DNA from: Pollenia angustigena
Lineage: Eukaryota; Arthropoda; Insecta; Diptera; Polleniidae
Assembly (NCBI GenBank): GCA_930367215.1
Contig: OV884056.1
Location: 283,446,067-283,510,066 of the forward strand
DNA: 64,000 bases
Direction: 5' to 3'
The position numbers and the translations under genes are program-made. The first letter of the stretch is position 1, and every line of letters starts with the position of its first letter. Below the pieces are notes generated by a model. The model searched no databases, had not been told where the DNA came from, and saw only the letters and a list, made by a program, of their open reading frames with translations. Positions 11,142 through 22,437 of this stretch are shown here, piece after piece.

Positions 11142-12460
11142 TTAAATAAATGTCTCTCTCTCTCTCTCGTCTCTATATTCATAACATATGACATAATGCA
11201 TAAAACCATATTTTTGCCAAGCTTTTGTGAATGCTGCACTTGATGTAGTTTTTAATAATACGTTATACCTTTTTTCCATGTGTGGTTTGTAAAACTGCTG
11301 TTTAATGTTATGCATTGTCGCCTGAAGGGCGTGTACATCTTTAATAATTATAATTTCAATTTGTTTTGGTACAAATAGTAAATCGTATCCATCAATATTT
11401 TTATACAACAAGTTACCTTAAATCTTGAAATTTTCATATGTTACTACTTTTAATATGGTAGTACCCTTAATAGTTTCGTCTTCCTGCTGAAGTTTATGAA
11501 ATCTTGCCGTTAGTTCTGAAGAGATAATAAATACGTTAACTGGGCATCTGCTTAATAAGTCGACGTGTTTCATCCTGTTAGCAGAACGATGTTCAACAGT
11601 TAGCTCAGTTAGCCGGGAGTAACAGTAACGTTGCAAATCAGCTGTTTCATTTTGTTGTATGTAAAGCAATTAGAACGATTACAGTTAGCAGTAAGATGTT
11701 ACCTCTCAATCAGTAAGAAATAGATTGGTCTTACTTTTTTACGGTAAGGTTACTGTTACTCCCGGCTAACTGAGCCTTTAGAAATACATTATCCATTATG
11801 ACACATACTTAGGCAAGTCTTTTTTTGCTACTGTTTGCTTTAATGCCGTATAATTAGTTATTAGTTTGAAATGTATGCCCAACAAATAATTTCTAAATTT
11901 CTTAAGTGGAAAATAAGCAGCCTTTACCTATAAAATATAGCTATGTAGAAGACCCTCGTGCGCAGAAGCTTTTTTGCTCCAGTAAAATACTGTATGCAGT
12001 TTATTTTAAAATTTTTAGAACAACGTCGCACCAAAACCTTCTTTAGATGCGTCTGTATGTAGCCTTGTTTCTGCTTCTCTATCGTAAATGCGTAAAACCG
12101 GTTCTTTTACTAGCGCTTGCTTAAAACATATTAATGGCATTGATCTGTTTTTCAGTAATTTTAAACGTAGCATATTTTCTTTACCATTTAGCCATTTGTG
12201 AATTACCTTTCCTGAAACACCCAGTAAATTATAGAAATGATTGAATATCTCTTATATTTTTTGGAATAGGAAATTTTATACTGCCTTAGTTTTCGCTGCA
12301 CCGGGCCAGATCTATTCATCTTTAATGTAGTGCCCTAAAAAGTCTATCTGAGTCTTCATAAATTTACATAACACCCATTTAAATCTTAACTCGTAGGTAG
12401 CTGCCGCCGACAGCACCTTGGTCATAAAGGGGTATTAACTGAAAATTTCAAAGTTTTCAG
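11142..12460 (-). pseudogene. Decayed Ty3/gypsy-type retrotransposon pol fragment
   Basis: Read on the minus strand, several frames carry gypsy-type pol signatures in order. First comes the end of reverse transcriptase (FLGHYI at about 12330, then PVLRIYD). Next is RNase H (LHTDASKEGFGA at about 12045, then FYWSKKASAHEG and FRNYLLGIHFKLIT). Then comes the RNase H/integrase linker (TVEHRSANRMKHVDLLSRCPV at about 11590). Last is an integrase-like start (KDVHALQATMH..K at about 11320). Stops and frameshifts break it throughout, and no LTRs were identified. A MITE splits it at 11603-11775. It is an old, dead copy. Confidence 0.75.
11603..11775. mobile_element. MITE inserted in the gypsy fragment
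   Basis: A perfect 27-bp terminal inverted repeat: GCTCAGTTAGCCGGGAGTAA at 11603, its inverse ending at 11775 (TTACTCCCGGCTAACTGAGC). The total is 173 bp. It interrupts the gypsy reading between ...CHNG (about 11800) and TVEHR (about 11600), so it is younger than that element. The target duplication is unclear. Confidence 0.75.
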
Positions 12461-12506
12461 TAGAAGAAAAAAAATTTTTTAATTTAATATTAAATAAATA
12501 TTAATA

Positions 12507-12653
12507 AGGCAGTTTATAAAGTGTTCTATAGTGTCATATTGGTTGTATTTGCGTGAATTTTATTAATAAAATACATACAATTATATTGTGACATTCATAA
12601 AATTTTATTGAAATGCAACCAATATGAAATTATAGAATACTTTGTGAATTGCC
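12507..12653. mobile_element. Snap-back MITE, 147 bp
   Basis: The left arm GGCAGTTTATAAAGTGTTCT and the right arm (ending AGAATACTTTGTGAATTGCC) are inverse copies over about 45 bp, including CATATTGGTTG against CAACCAATATG. The interior also has matching GAATTTTATTAATAAAAT and ATAAAATTTTATTG. No coding capacity. Confidence 0.65.
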
Positions 12654-13656
12654 GCGGATAAATGTGAATATTACGTGACGATTGTTTCCAAAAAGGTAAA
12701 AAAATAAAAAAATTTAGTTAATACCCTCTCTATGATCAAGTGCGATACATATATAAAAGAGCAGTGTTTGTTTGTAACCGATAAATTTGGAAACTACTAC
12801 ACCGATTTTCACAAAACGTTACACATATTTTTAATAAACCGTGTTTCAGTGCAATTAAACTGTTTTCTAGTAGATGGAGTTAGTTTTGAAAAGAAAAAAA
12901 TTAATTGATTGGCTTTTATAGACGTTGTTATATAAGTGTACGTGTTTCTTCCAATACCTCGAAGGATGTAGCAGCTAACTCAAGAGATAAAAGCGGATAG
13001 AATGGTACCGCATGTAAAAAAAAAACATTCAATATAAGGAAAACTCCAATTAGGAGAGTCTTTAAATTTGATATACGTTATTTTGAAAATAATTTGCGTT
13101 GTCAAGCATTCAGGGCAGCCAAGCACAAGCCTGATAGAATACGGACGGGAAAAAGGTACTCCCTTAGAAGAAGAAAAAAAAAAAAACTTTGTATGCCAAA
13201 TCAAAATCAAATCAAAAAATTTGATATAGGCACTTCCGCAGAAGTCGCACCAGCATTTTATCTTGTATTTTAGACCCATGTTGTTAAAATTTTTCTTCTC
13301 TTTCACTAAATTGCGCTTTACAACAAAATTAATGCACAAATTATTCTTTGAGAAACAATTTAAAACGCTTGGTGGCATAACCTGACTAAAAGTAGATTTT
13401 CCTGTGGAAATACCCATATTGAGTATCACTTTTCCGAGAAACAAAGAACAACGCCAACAGCTTAAGTACACAAAATGGGAAAAGCCACATGCGAATGTGG
13501 TTTTGACTTCATTTCAAAGCCAAAATGGCCATTGCTTGTTGTGAGGTGACGTCAAAATTACACATGCGCATGTGGATTTTCACATATCGTGTACTCTAGG
13601 CTTAAGCTAGCAAGAATGTCTATATATAACACTAACCGAATAATTTTTACACGTCT

Positions 13657-13869
13657 GGGGTCTTATCACTGCATACGATATCGAGCAAAATTTATCGAAA
13701 TTATTTATTTTGGTATCATGAAACTCGATATCGAATGAAATGTATTGATTTTGAAATAATAGCATTCGATATCGAGTAATACATTTATCGAGTTTTCAGT
13801 GTCTATCGTATGCAAAAAAATTCGATAGTTTATTTAATACGATAGTATCGAATGCGGTGATTAGACCCC
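13657..13869. mobile_element. MITE carrying a cluster of CGATATCGA palindromes
   Basis: The ends GGGGTCTTATCACTGCATAC and ATGCGGTGATTAGACCCC are inverse copies. The interior holds repeated TCGATATCGA-type and TATCGA half-sites (about 13676-13855). Right-hand terminus AGACCCCTG suggests a hAT-like CAGGGGTCT end, but no 8-bp duplication was found. Confidence 0.6.
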
Positions 13870-14018
13870 TGGTTCTTAACTACGACCCAACAACTGATTA
13901 CGTTATCGGATTGCGATAAAACTTTTCCAACATATTGCTTGCACTTCTGAAAGGTTAAAGGCAGGATACTAGGGGGATATGAGGGGGTACTGCCCACACA
14001 GTTTTTCTTAATTACGAT

Positions 14019-16192
14019 CAGAGTTCGTATTTGCCCATGAGTGTGCAGCACATGTGCTTAAATTTGTGCTCATGCCCATGGGCATGTGCAACATTTTCTT
14101 ATATCAATGCACATGCCCAAGGGCATGAGCATTGATCGATGGAACTCATGTGCATATGCCCATGAGCATAAAATACTAGCGCACGCATGCACACTCATTT
14201 GAAGCCATGTTGGTTTTTTATCTACATTTCAAGCAATGTTGCCAGAAATGCAGTTCATCGTGTAAAATATTATTATGAAATAGTTGTTAGTCAAAAATTA
14301 AGGTATTTGGTTATATTGGTAATTCCTACATAAATTTATTAAAATAAATAATTTTATGTTACATTTGTCTTCTATTTATGAAATTTTAATTTATGACGTA
14401 CAAAATATGAAAGAAATATACATACCAATTTGAATAATAAATATTTTCAATAGTAGGCATGAAAAAACTGAAATTGATATGAAACTTGTATAATCGGTTG
14501 TTGCTTATACGGAAATGATTTAACCATTCTTGTAATAACTGTGTAAAAAGGTAACGGAATTTTTTGGCTTTATGATTTTGTTAACATTTTATAAGAACAC
14601 TTAAAGCAGGTAGACTATTTTGTCTAAAAATACATGAAAATTTTAACATACAAAACAAAAATATACATGAATTTTGTTCTTGCCATTCTTTGTTTGAAGG
14701 AAATTACAAAAAAACTTAACCTTCAAATAATTTTTTACACAGAAAAAATTATTTTTTCAATTCAAACAAAAAATTTGTAGAATCAAACAATTTTTTGTCT
14801 GAAATCGGTCCTACAAACAAATTCGCATATTCAAACAATTTATTTGCATTTTGTTTATTGAAAAAAACGCCGATTTTTTCAAACAAATAATTTTACAGAA
14901 TCAAACAAAATGTTTACTGAAATTCATATAAATTTTAAACAAATAATTTTGCTGAATCAATCAAAAAAGTTTTGGCACAAGCAATGACGCGCACACAAGC
15001 AAGCACTATTGGTGAAGATGAAGCAGAGCAGAGCGGCTGGCTGGCTTTGAGACACATTTTTTGTTGGAATAATTTTTGAACGAAGTCTTATTTATACACA
15101 CAATGTTTTTCTTCGTCACTCACTTTTGCTGCATCCTTTCCTTTGCTAATGAAGAAGAAATGTAACCAAAAACGGCGGCAGACCGACTCGATATGTTTTT
15201 CGTCATCATTCTATTTTTGTATTTGATGTATTTAAACAAACTATTTGAAAAAATTGAATACGGGATTTTGTTTTTTTTTACCAACTTTGAAACCAACCAA
15301 AAATTTATTTTGTTTCTTATAATGTGTTTTTTCTGTTGTTTAAAAAAAAATGAAACGTTTTTTTACCTGCAATTGTTTTTGTTGTTTTTTTACTACAAAC
15401 CTCGTCACGCTATTTTATCATTTTTCTTATTGCTGTACTTTTTTAAAGCGTCCAAAAATAGACTGCATGTGTTTTTTGTTGTAGTTCTTATATTTATCAT
15501 AAAGAAGTGTTGCTTACAATCAATTGAAAAAATGCAAAAAGACGACAACATTAAAGAGCATTAAATATTTAATACAAAATTATGAAAACTTGAAACCAAT
15601 AGCGCGTTTATTATATTTTTGAAGAGTTGTCCACATTTTTGTTGGTTAAATAAAAATCAAACAAAAATATTGATTGAATCAGTAAAAAAATTTGTAGAAA
15701 TCAAAAAAAATTTCAAACAAGCGTTTGTTTGAAAATAATTCGGCAATAATTTTTTCTGTGTATGATCAGTAAAAATTTTGGAATAGCAGATTTTCTTCAT
15801 TTAACGACTTAGCAAATTTTTTTTTGAAGTTTTGGCATATTTTCATCAAAAAGTTATGGCAGCACTGTTTTTAAGAATAAAAAAAATCCTAACAAGTATT
15901 TAAATTTTAAAATATCATTTAGGAATTTTTGTCATATCAAATATTTAATTTGGCAACACTGATAATAACATCAATAAATTGTATGCCTGTGTGCATGCTC
16001 ATGGGCATTGATGCGTTGCTCATTCCATGTGCCACTCACGAAATGTGCAACAACAAAATGCACATACCCATGGTTGCGTAAGAGACACATATAAAATATC
16101 GCTCTTACACATGGGCATGTGCTAGTTTTTATGTGTGTGTCTTTTTGGCACATGTGCAAGAGTGTGCAATGTGTGGGCAAATGAGAACTCTG
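14019..16192. mobile_element. Non-autonomous hAT element, 2.2 kb, long inverted ends
   Basis: Begins CAGAGTTCGTATTTGCCCA and ends with the inverse of CAGAGTTCTCATTTGCCCA. Identical 8-bp target duplications ATTACGAT lie at 14011-14018 and 16193-16200. The ends extend for about 190 bp, rich in GCCCATGGGCAT and CACATGTGC motifs in both orientations. CAATGTTGCCA (left) and TTGGCAACACTG (right) mark the inner limit. No hAT transposase is visible. A TA-flanked element (14738-15760) lies inside. Confidence 0.85.
14738..15760. mobile_element. TA-flanked inverted-repeat element nested in the hAT element
   Basis: The ends CACAGAAAAAATTATT and AATAATTTTTTCTGTG are exact 16-bp inverses, each flanked by TA (14736-14737 and 15761-15762), as expected of the Tc1/mariner superfamily. 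The left third has degenerate repeats of TCAAACAA..ATTT. A 123-codon open frame at 15193-15564 is Phe/Leu-rich from T-runs and matches no transposase I recognise. Confidence 0.75.
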
Positions 16193-16207
16193 ATTACGAT
16201 ACATATT

Positions 16208-17750
16208 TGGGTAATTCCATGTCAATCGACCAAGAGTGGGACCCGACTCCCTTCGATTTGAATGAAATTTGGTTAGAAGGTTCCTTTTATCCTATAAGGA
16301 ACATATATGAACGAAATAAAACCTTGAATTTTTTTTTTTCTAAAGTTATGTCATATTCAAAATGTCCTAATTTCGCCGAATTAGCCGAATTAGCCGAATT
16401 AGCCGAATGTATTGAGATTAATTCTTCAATATCTCGAAAAATACGAAGATGATTATTATGTCATTTTTAAGAGAATACCTGGCGCTACAAACGATATATT
16501 GAAGAACAATTTTTTTAAAATGTAGTATCTGCAAAATATTAAATTTAAAAAAACGGACTAAATAAAAAACCTATTTTTTATTGTGCTGATTTTTTTTTAT
16601 ATCGGGTGATTTTTTTAGAGCTATAGGAAAGTTAAAAAAAAAACACATAAGATTCAGAAAAATGCATGCAATTTTTATTTGAATCGATAGTACGGTCTAT
16701 ATAATTTAATGTTTGAAGATTATTTCATGCAAATGTTGACCGTGGCTGCGCCTCAAATGGTCCATCCGCTTAGTCCAATTTTGGCATACTCTTTCCAACA
16801 TTTCGGCCGGTATATCATGAATAAATGCTTCAATGTTGTCTTCCATGCGTCAATTGAAGCGGGCATGTGTGTATAGACATGAGCTTTAACATAGCACCAC
16901 AAAAAATAGTCTAAAGGCGTTAAATCTCACGATCTAGGCGGCCAATTGACCGGTCCCGAACGTGAAATAAAATGTTCACCGAACTCGCCTCTCAATAAGT
17001 CCATTGTTAAGCGTACTGTGTCGCATGTGGCACCGTCTTGTTGAAACCACATGTCATGCAAGTCAAGCTCTTGCATTTTGGGCAAAAAAAAGTTGGATAT
17101 CATATCACGTCGTTGAGTAACAGAGGCCCAATTGCTGCGAACGGCGACGAATCAATAATTGATGGTCATCATTAACACTGGCCGATACAGCTGCGATATT
17201 TTCTTCACTTCGCACTCTACGTAAACGTGTTGGTGGTTTAATGTCCAACAATTTAAATTTGCTGCGATATTTAGTCACAATAGCCCGAATAGCCGCTTCA
17301 GTGGGTCGATTAAACTGACCATAAAATGGATGAAGCGATCGATGAACTTTCTTAACAGAGCACGCATTTTGATAATACAATTCAATAATTTGCAAGCGTT
17401 GTTCGATTCATGGTTAAGCTGTAGACCAAACTGAAGATGTTTGACAGTGAAACAAAACACGAAACGTGCGTTAGCTGTTTAAACCAGTGTTGCCAAAAAG
17501 ATAATAGCTAAAAATCACCCAATATGATACCTCAAACTGTTCCTTAAAAATCCTGAAAATTTGAAGGAGTTAATTATTTTCTTTTTTAAGGTATGATGTT
17601 TTCTTTCGAAACCTTTAAAAAATAATCATAAAATAGAATTTGAATATTGTAATTTAGAGCAAAAACTACACTGTGCTAGTTGCCAAATATCATTAAAATC
17701 GAAAGCGGTCGGGTTCCACTCTTGGTGGATTTGACATGGAATTATCCATA
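16208..17750. mobile_element. Inverted-repeat element hosting a mariner
   Basis: The ends GGGTAATTCCATGTCAATCG and (inverse) GGATAATTCCATGTCAAATC stay similar for about 70 bp, including CCAAGAGTGG, CCCGAC and TTCGATTT. The element encloses the mariner at 16602-17522. A run of (GAATTAGCC)n at about 16376-16407 lies just inside the left end. No protein of its own is seen. The hAT element at 14019 sits immediately to its left. Confidence 0.7.
16602..17522 (-). mobile_element. Internally deleted Tc1/mariner element with transposase remnants
   Basis: TA flanks on both sides (16600-16601, 17523-17524). The terminal repeats TCGGGTGATTTTT and TTGGGTGATTTTT are inverses. On the minus strand the N-terminal transposase half reads from about 17400 to 17105 (IIELYYQNACSVKKVHR, then FNRPTEAAIRAIV and RTEEN-like motifs), then jumps to a C-terminal half from about 17100 to 16705. 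That half holds MQELDLHDMWFQQDGAT, ISRSGPVNWPPRS, TPLDYFLW and MDHLRRSHGQHLHEIIFKH. The middle of the catalytic domain is missing, and a stop follows NWPPRS. At 921 bp it is shorter than the roughly 1.3 kb usual for the family, and it is inactive. Confidence 0.85.
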
Positions 17751-18979
17751 TATAAAATTTAAGCTTTAAATTTTTATTTTATTCATTACAATGAGAGTAG
17801 TGAAGCACACTGGGTTTCAAATTTAAATAATTTCAACAAGCTGTACTATTTTGAACATTATTATGCCAAAAACACCTTCTTTTTAACAAAAAAAAAAAAA
17901 AAAAAAAAAAATATTTTAAATATATTTTTATCCCAAAAATACAAATTATTTATTTGTTTTATTGTTTAAAACAAATTTTGTTTTTTTTTTTAAATTATAC
18001 GAGTGATATTTATTTGACTTGTGTACCCTAACGATCTAATTAAATATATGAATCTTCTACTTAATTCTATTTAGGTATTTTTAAAAAATACATGTGTTTT
18101 AGTTTTAAAATTCATTTGTCTTATTTTCGTTACATTCTAAATATTTAATTTTTGCTATTTTTCCCTCTCATTTAAATTTCACACTTTTGTCGATACAAGT
18201 GCGAACATTTCAGTTTAAGATTGTGTTGTTCTAACACTATTACAACATGACTCAATTTGTTGTTGTATATGTATCTTTGTTTTTCAAACTAAATACTAGT
18301 TCTTTTTTGCTTGTAAGCATTTTCTAAATTCTAAGCGTGTAAAAGCAATGTCACACTCTCATTTTTTATTAATGTTTGTACGTATGTATGTAATATAATG
18401 ATAGATATATGCAATTTGTAAAGCAATTTTATTCTAGTTATTTGTACTATATACATACATATTCTTTCCCTTTCATACTCCCCCTTGTTTTTTTTTTTTT
18501 TTTTTTTTTGAACACGAACATTTAGTTCACACAAAGTTTCTAATTAACGTGTAACGAAAAATAAAGGAATTAAAAAAAAAAAAATATAAAAAAGTACAAA
18601 CACACTACATATTTTTGAAGGACACTTTAAAAAAAATGTTTGTATGAGAAAAGAAGATAAAAAAATAATGTTGAAGATAAAAAGCAGAAGTGCATGTTGT
18701 CACACTTAAAAAAGAAGAGGAAAAATAAAAGTGATAGAAAATTTAGCTCAGTAGAATTTTGCTTACCTTGCAGAAGCTTTTTAGTTCGTCTTCTTAAGGG
18801 GAAATGTAGAAAGAAGAAATGAAAAGTTAAAAACGCAAACTTTATGTAAAAAGCTTACGAAACTTTCGACATACTTAAAGGCAAAACCACTAACAGCTTC
18901 TTCTGAGGAAATTTTAAAATAAAACATAAAAATTGCTTAAAATTAATTAAGTTATTAAAAGCTTGAAACAGTATGTAAA

Positions 18980-19790
18980 CAAGAGTTTTTCACAACAAAA
19001 AGCTCTTTTAACTCGAAAAACCGATCTTTAACATTAACTTGCTAAACTTTATTTTTATGAAAAGCTTTAGAAAAACTGTGAAGCCAAGCAACGACAAGTT
19101 TTAAAGCTTTTTATCTTTATAGAAGCTTTGGAAAAACTTTAAAGCCAAGGGGATCTTTAATATCAATTATTTTATAAAAAAATCTTTAGAAAAACTTTAA
19201 AGCTAAGAGGATCTTTAAGAATTACTTTCAAAGCTTTTTATTATTATTAAAAGATTTAGTAAAACTTTAAAGCCTAGAGCATCTTTAGCAAAAACTTTTT
19301 TATTTAAAGCTTTAGAAAAACTTAAGATCCAAGAATTACTTTAACAATAACCATTTTCAAAGCTTTTTATTTTTAGTACAAGCTTAAGAAAAACTTTAAA
19401 GCCAAAAGGATCACAAATGTTAAAGCTTTTTTATCTTTATGAAAACTTTAGAAGAAATTTTAAGCCAAGAGAATCCTCAACAAGCTAAAAGGATCTTTAA
19501 GCACAATATTTAAAGCATTTTATTATTAAGAAAAGATTTAGAAAAACTGTAAACCTAAGAGGAACATTAACAACAATTTTCAAAGCTTTTTATTTTTTAG
19601 AACAACTTTCAAAGCTTCTTATTATTATGAAAAGCTTTACAAAAACTTTATAATCAAGTGGATCTTTATCAATAACTTTTTTATGAAAAGCTTTAGAAAA
19701 ACCTTAAAGGCAAGATGATCTCTAACAATGACAATTTTGAAAGCTTTTTAATTTTATAAAAAGCTTTAAAAAACATCTAAAGCATTAAGA
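18980..19790. repeat. Degenerate tandem array, AAGCTTT-rich, period about 60-90 bp
   Basis: About ten imperfect units built from AAAGCTTTTTATTTTTATGA, AAAGCTTTAGAAAAACTTTA and AAGCCAAGAGGATCTTTAA. The unit length drifts because of internal indels. The flanking intron also has scattered AAGCTTT words (18770-18980, 25950-26700), so the array may be a local amplification of a common intronic word. Confidence 0.65.
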
Positions 19791-19819
19791 AAAGTATTTA
19801 TTTTATATTTTTTGTGTAA

Positions 19820-19950
19820 TCGGCAGCTTCAGTGGGCTAGTTGGTAGTGAGCTAAGGGTTGCGGGTTTAACTCCCACCAGATACTCTAGACTGTTTGCCT
19901 ACTAAAGGTCTACATTACTATTGCTGGGTAAATAAAATTAAAATAAAATT
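19820..19950 (+). repeat. Possible tRNA-derived SINE
   Basis: GGGCTAGTTGGTAGTGAGC resembles a D-arm/A-box. About 10 nt on, GCGGGTTTAACTCCCAC resembles a T-arm with a 7-nt loop and a B-box-like GTTTAACTC. A short unrelated body and an A-rich tail (AAATAAAATTAAAATAAAAT) follow. No second copy is seen in the window, and no full tRNA cloverleaf can be drawn, so the call is tentative. Confidence 0.4.
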
Positions 19951-21186
19951 CGTATGTAATTGGTTTTCTAACCCTAAAAAATAAATAAATCTGTAATTGC
20001 TTTAAAAATTACATACATTTTTTAAATCACAATTTTTAAAAACGAATGGTTTTATATTAAAAAATGCTATTAAGTGAATTAACTCAATTTTCCTAAGAAA
20101 GCGTTCTTTTGACATCGTAAAATTGACTTTTAGATACAGATTTTAACTTTTCGCGTTTTATTTATGAAATGACGTTTCTAACAAATCTGTATTAAAACTA
20201 AAAATACCTTCTTCCTTCCTAGTAGAGTACTTTAAATAAATAAAAAAAAAAAAAGAAAAAATTACACTGATTTTAACATAAAAAAAGTATCTAGTACACA
20301 CATGAGGCCTACCACTACATTATGAGTGTTAAAGATTTTTTTTATTTTGTAAACTTTTTCATGTTATTTCTTTAGAAAAAATATAAGAAAAATGTATGAA
20401 TATGTATAAAAATATATGAACACCATGTAGGAAATTGCAATAGAAGTGAAACTGTATCGAATCACTATTGACTTTATGACCTGAGAACTACTGAGTAGAT
20501 AGTTCTTGTTGGACCATATCGAGCCTATGCTGCTATAGAGTCATATATCAAATATGAATTTTCTAGCACCTTAAAATTAAATTCTTCTCTCTAGAGTTAC
20601 GTATAAAAGATATTTGTATGAAATTTGTACACAATATGAAGAAACTATATGGCAATTAACTCCACATTATTACTTAGTAGGCGGTGCTATGATCCACTGG
20701 GAATTGAAGAATTAAATACGTTATCTCAAAAATCTGGTTTTTTGAGTTATGACTCTATTGACATTGGAACCAGATATTCAGTGGTGGATTATAATACTTC
20801 TACTCTTCGTTTCAGAATTTACTGGATTTCGCACGAATAATGTTAGTGGCATGAGCAAATAAAGTAATAAAAGTCCGTGCAAAAATTATGGTTAAATAAA
20901 AGAACTTTCAATTTTAGCCTTGCAGCTGTCAAAATTGTAGACACTTTGTTGAAAGTGTCACACTAAAACTCACGAAAATAGTTGGAGACTTGGAGACACT
21001 TGATCCAAGGTTCCTTAAAGGCATTGTATAGATTTAAAAATTAATAAATATAAAAAAGCTTTATATACATAATTCAAATTAAAGCTCTATCTTAACGGCC
21101 AAAGGTTAATGATTAAGTATTTGAAATAACTTTTTTTTTGCTGTATTAACTGCATAGGAGATTTTCTGTAAATATTTATACCTTAA

Positions 21187-21388
21187 AGTCTCAACCATAA
21201 TATGCATAGCCTTCTGTCAAAAATTAACAAAAAGTCCATGAAATGTATTTAAGAAATAGATTCGCACCTTGCTTAAGCAAATGACAGTTTCATTAAACTT
21301 AGCAAAAAGTTCAATATGGGTTGCCTCATATAATTTACATGAATTCGCTCATTCGCTTAAGCCAACGTAAGTACATTGTGGTTGAGCT
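21187..21388. mobile_element. MITE family E, copy 1
   Basis: The ends TCTCAACCATAATATGCATA and CACATTG-type TGTGGTTGAGCT are inverted. Shared internal blocks with copies at 45705-45973 and 63383-63765 are CTTAAGCAAATGACAGTTTC, ATTAAACTTAGCAAAAAG, ATAATTTACATG and CGCTTAAGCCAAC. TTAA precedes the left end. Directly abuts family B copy 2. Confidence 0.65.
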
Positions 21389-21394
21389 ATAAGG

Positions 21395-21885
21395 TCTAGT
21401 ACTCTGAAAAATATGGAGCAACATTTATTATTTTGTACTTAACATTTTACATGTATCAATGTTACATATCTTGCGAGTTTGCACACTTTGACGGTTTAAT
21501 TATTTCAAAGTATGCTGCATAATTTTGCGTATGTTAACCAAACCTTCATGTATTTTCCAAAAAAAAAAGATTTAATTTTAATAAAAATTAAATAGAAAAG
21601 AAATTAGTTAATATGAATGAAAAACTGCTATCGGTTGTATTATTGTATTTTTTCCTTTTGTCATTTAATAAAAAGTTTATACATTTTTTCATTTGCTTAA
21701 AATTTAAAGCGAAATAAGTGCAGCTTATTTTATTTCGCAGTTGTAAAAAAATGTTGCCAGAAACATTTTCGTAACATTTTCACAACATAAACAGAGTACA
21801 ACTCTATTCAAATTATTTCATAGAAATTCCGCAAAAGTTTTTTTCACATGAATTTTAACAGCATTTCTCGGGAAATGTTCTAGGC
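21395..21885. mobile_element. Dispersed MITE family B, copy 2
   Basis: The same order of blocks as 5176-5681 (TCTAGTACTCT, ACATGTATCAATGTTAC, CTTGCGAGTTT, GTGCAGCTTATTTTATTTCG, AACAGAGTACAACTCTAT, ATTCCG..AAGTTTTTTTC). The right end GTTCTAGGCTTA has lost the GAGTAC core, so the terminal pairing is degraded. Confidence 0.7.
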
Positions 21886-22437
21886 TTAAAGGCTTAAATT
21901 TTATTTTATTTCAAAGAATTAAAGCTTGAAAGTTAATTTAGTTAAAGGAAATTATTAAGTAGCTTTTATGTTTTATTAACTACTGAAGATATTTAAAACA
22001 AATTGCTGACCTTGTCCATGCATGAGCTTTTTCTGCTTCTTTGTGTCGTTTAACGAGCACTCGGTGTACTTTTTAAGAAATATTTTTACAAACAAAAGCA
22101 TCAACTATATTTTCTATTTACAATTAATGTCACAAGGTTGCTGCATAAACATACTTCTATATGCTCTTGTACATACATGCATACTTACATATGTATTAAT
22201 GTCGTACTTATACATATGTATGTAAATATGTAAGTATTTCACAACAATACAAGATATAAATACATATGTAATATTTAATAGATTGTAGTTGTACAATGTA
22301 CATTGTTTGCCTTTGAGGTTGTTTTTTTTCTCTATTTTGTTTTGTTTTTGTTTTTCTATTCTTATTGTAACTCTACAATAATAATCAGATATTGATGTTT
22401 TTTCAAGTGTACACCAGTGTAGAACCTAAAAAGAAAA

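Noticed and set aside
15193..15564. 123-codon hydrophobic frame inside the TA-flanked element
   Set aside because: Phe/Leu content comes from T-runs; no transposase motif, and the hydrophobic look is not evidence of a membrane protein.
16376..16407. (GAATTAGCC)n run as a possible CRISPR-like or protein repeat
   Set aside because: Only about three contiguous 9-bp units with no spacers; ordinary microsatellite in a transposon.
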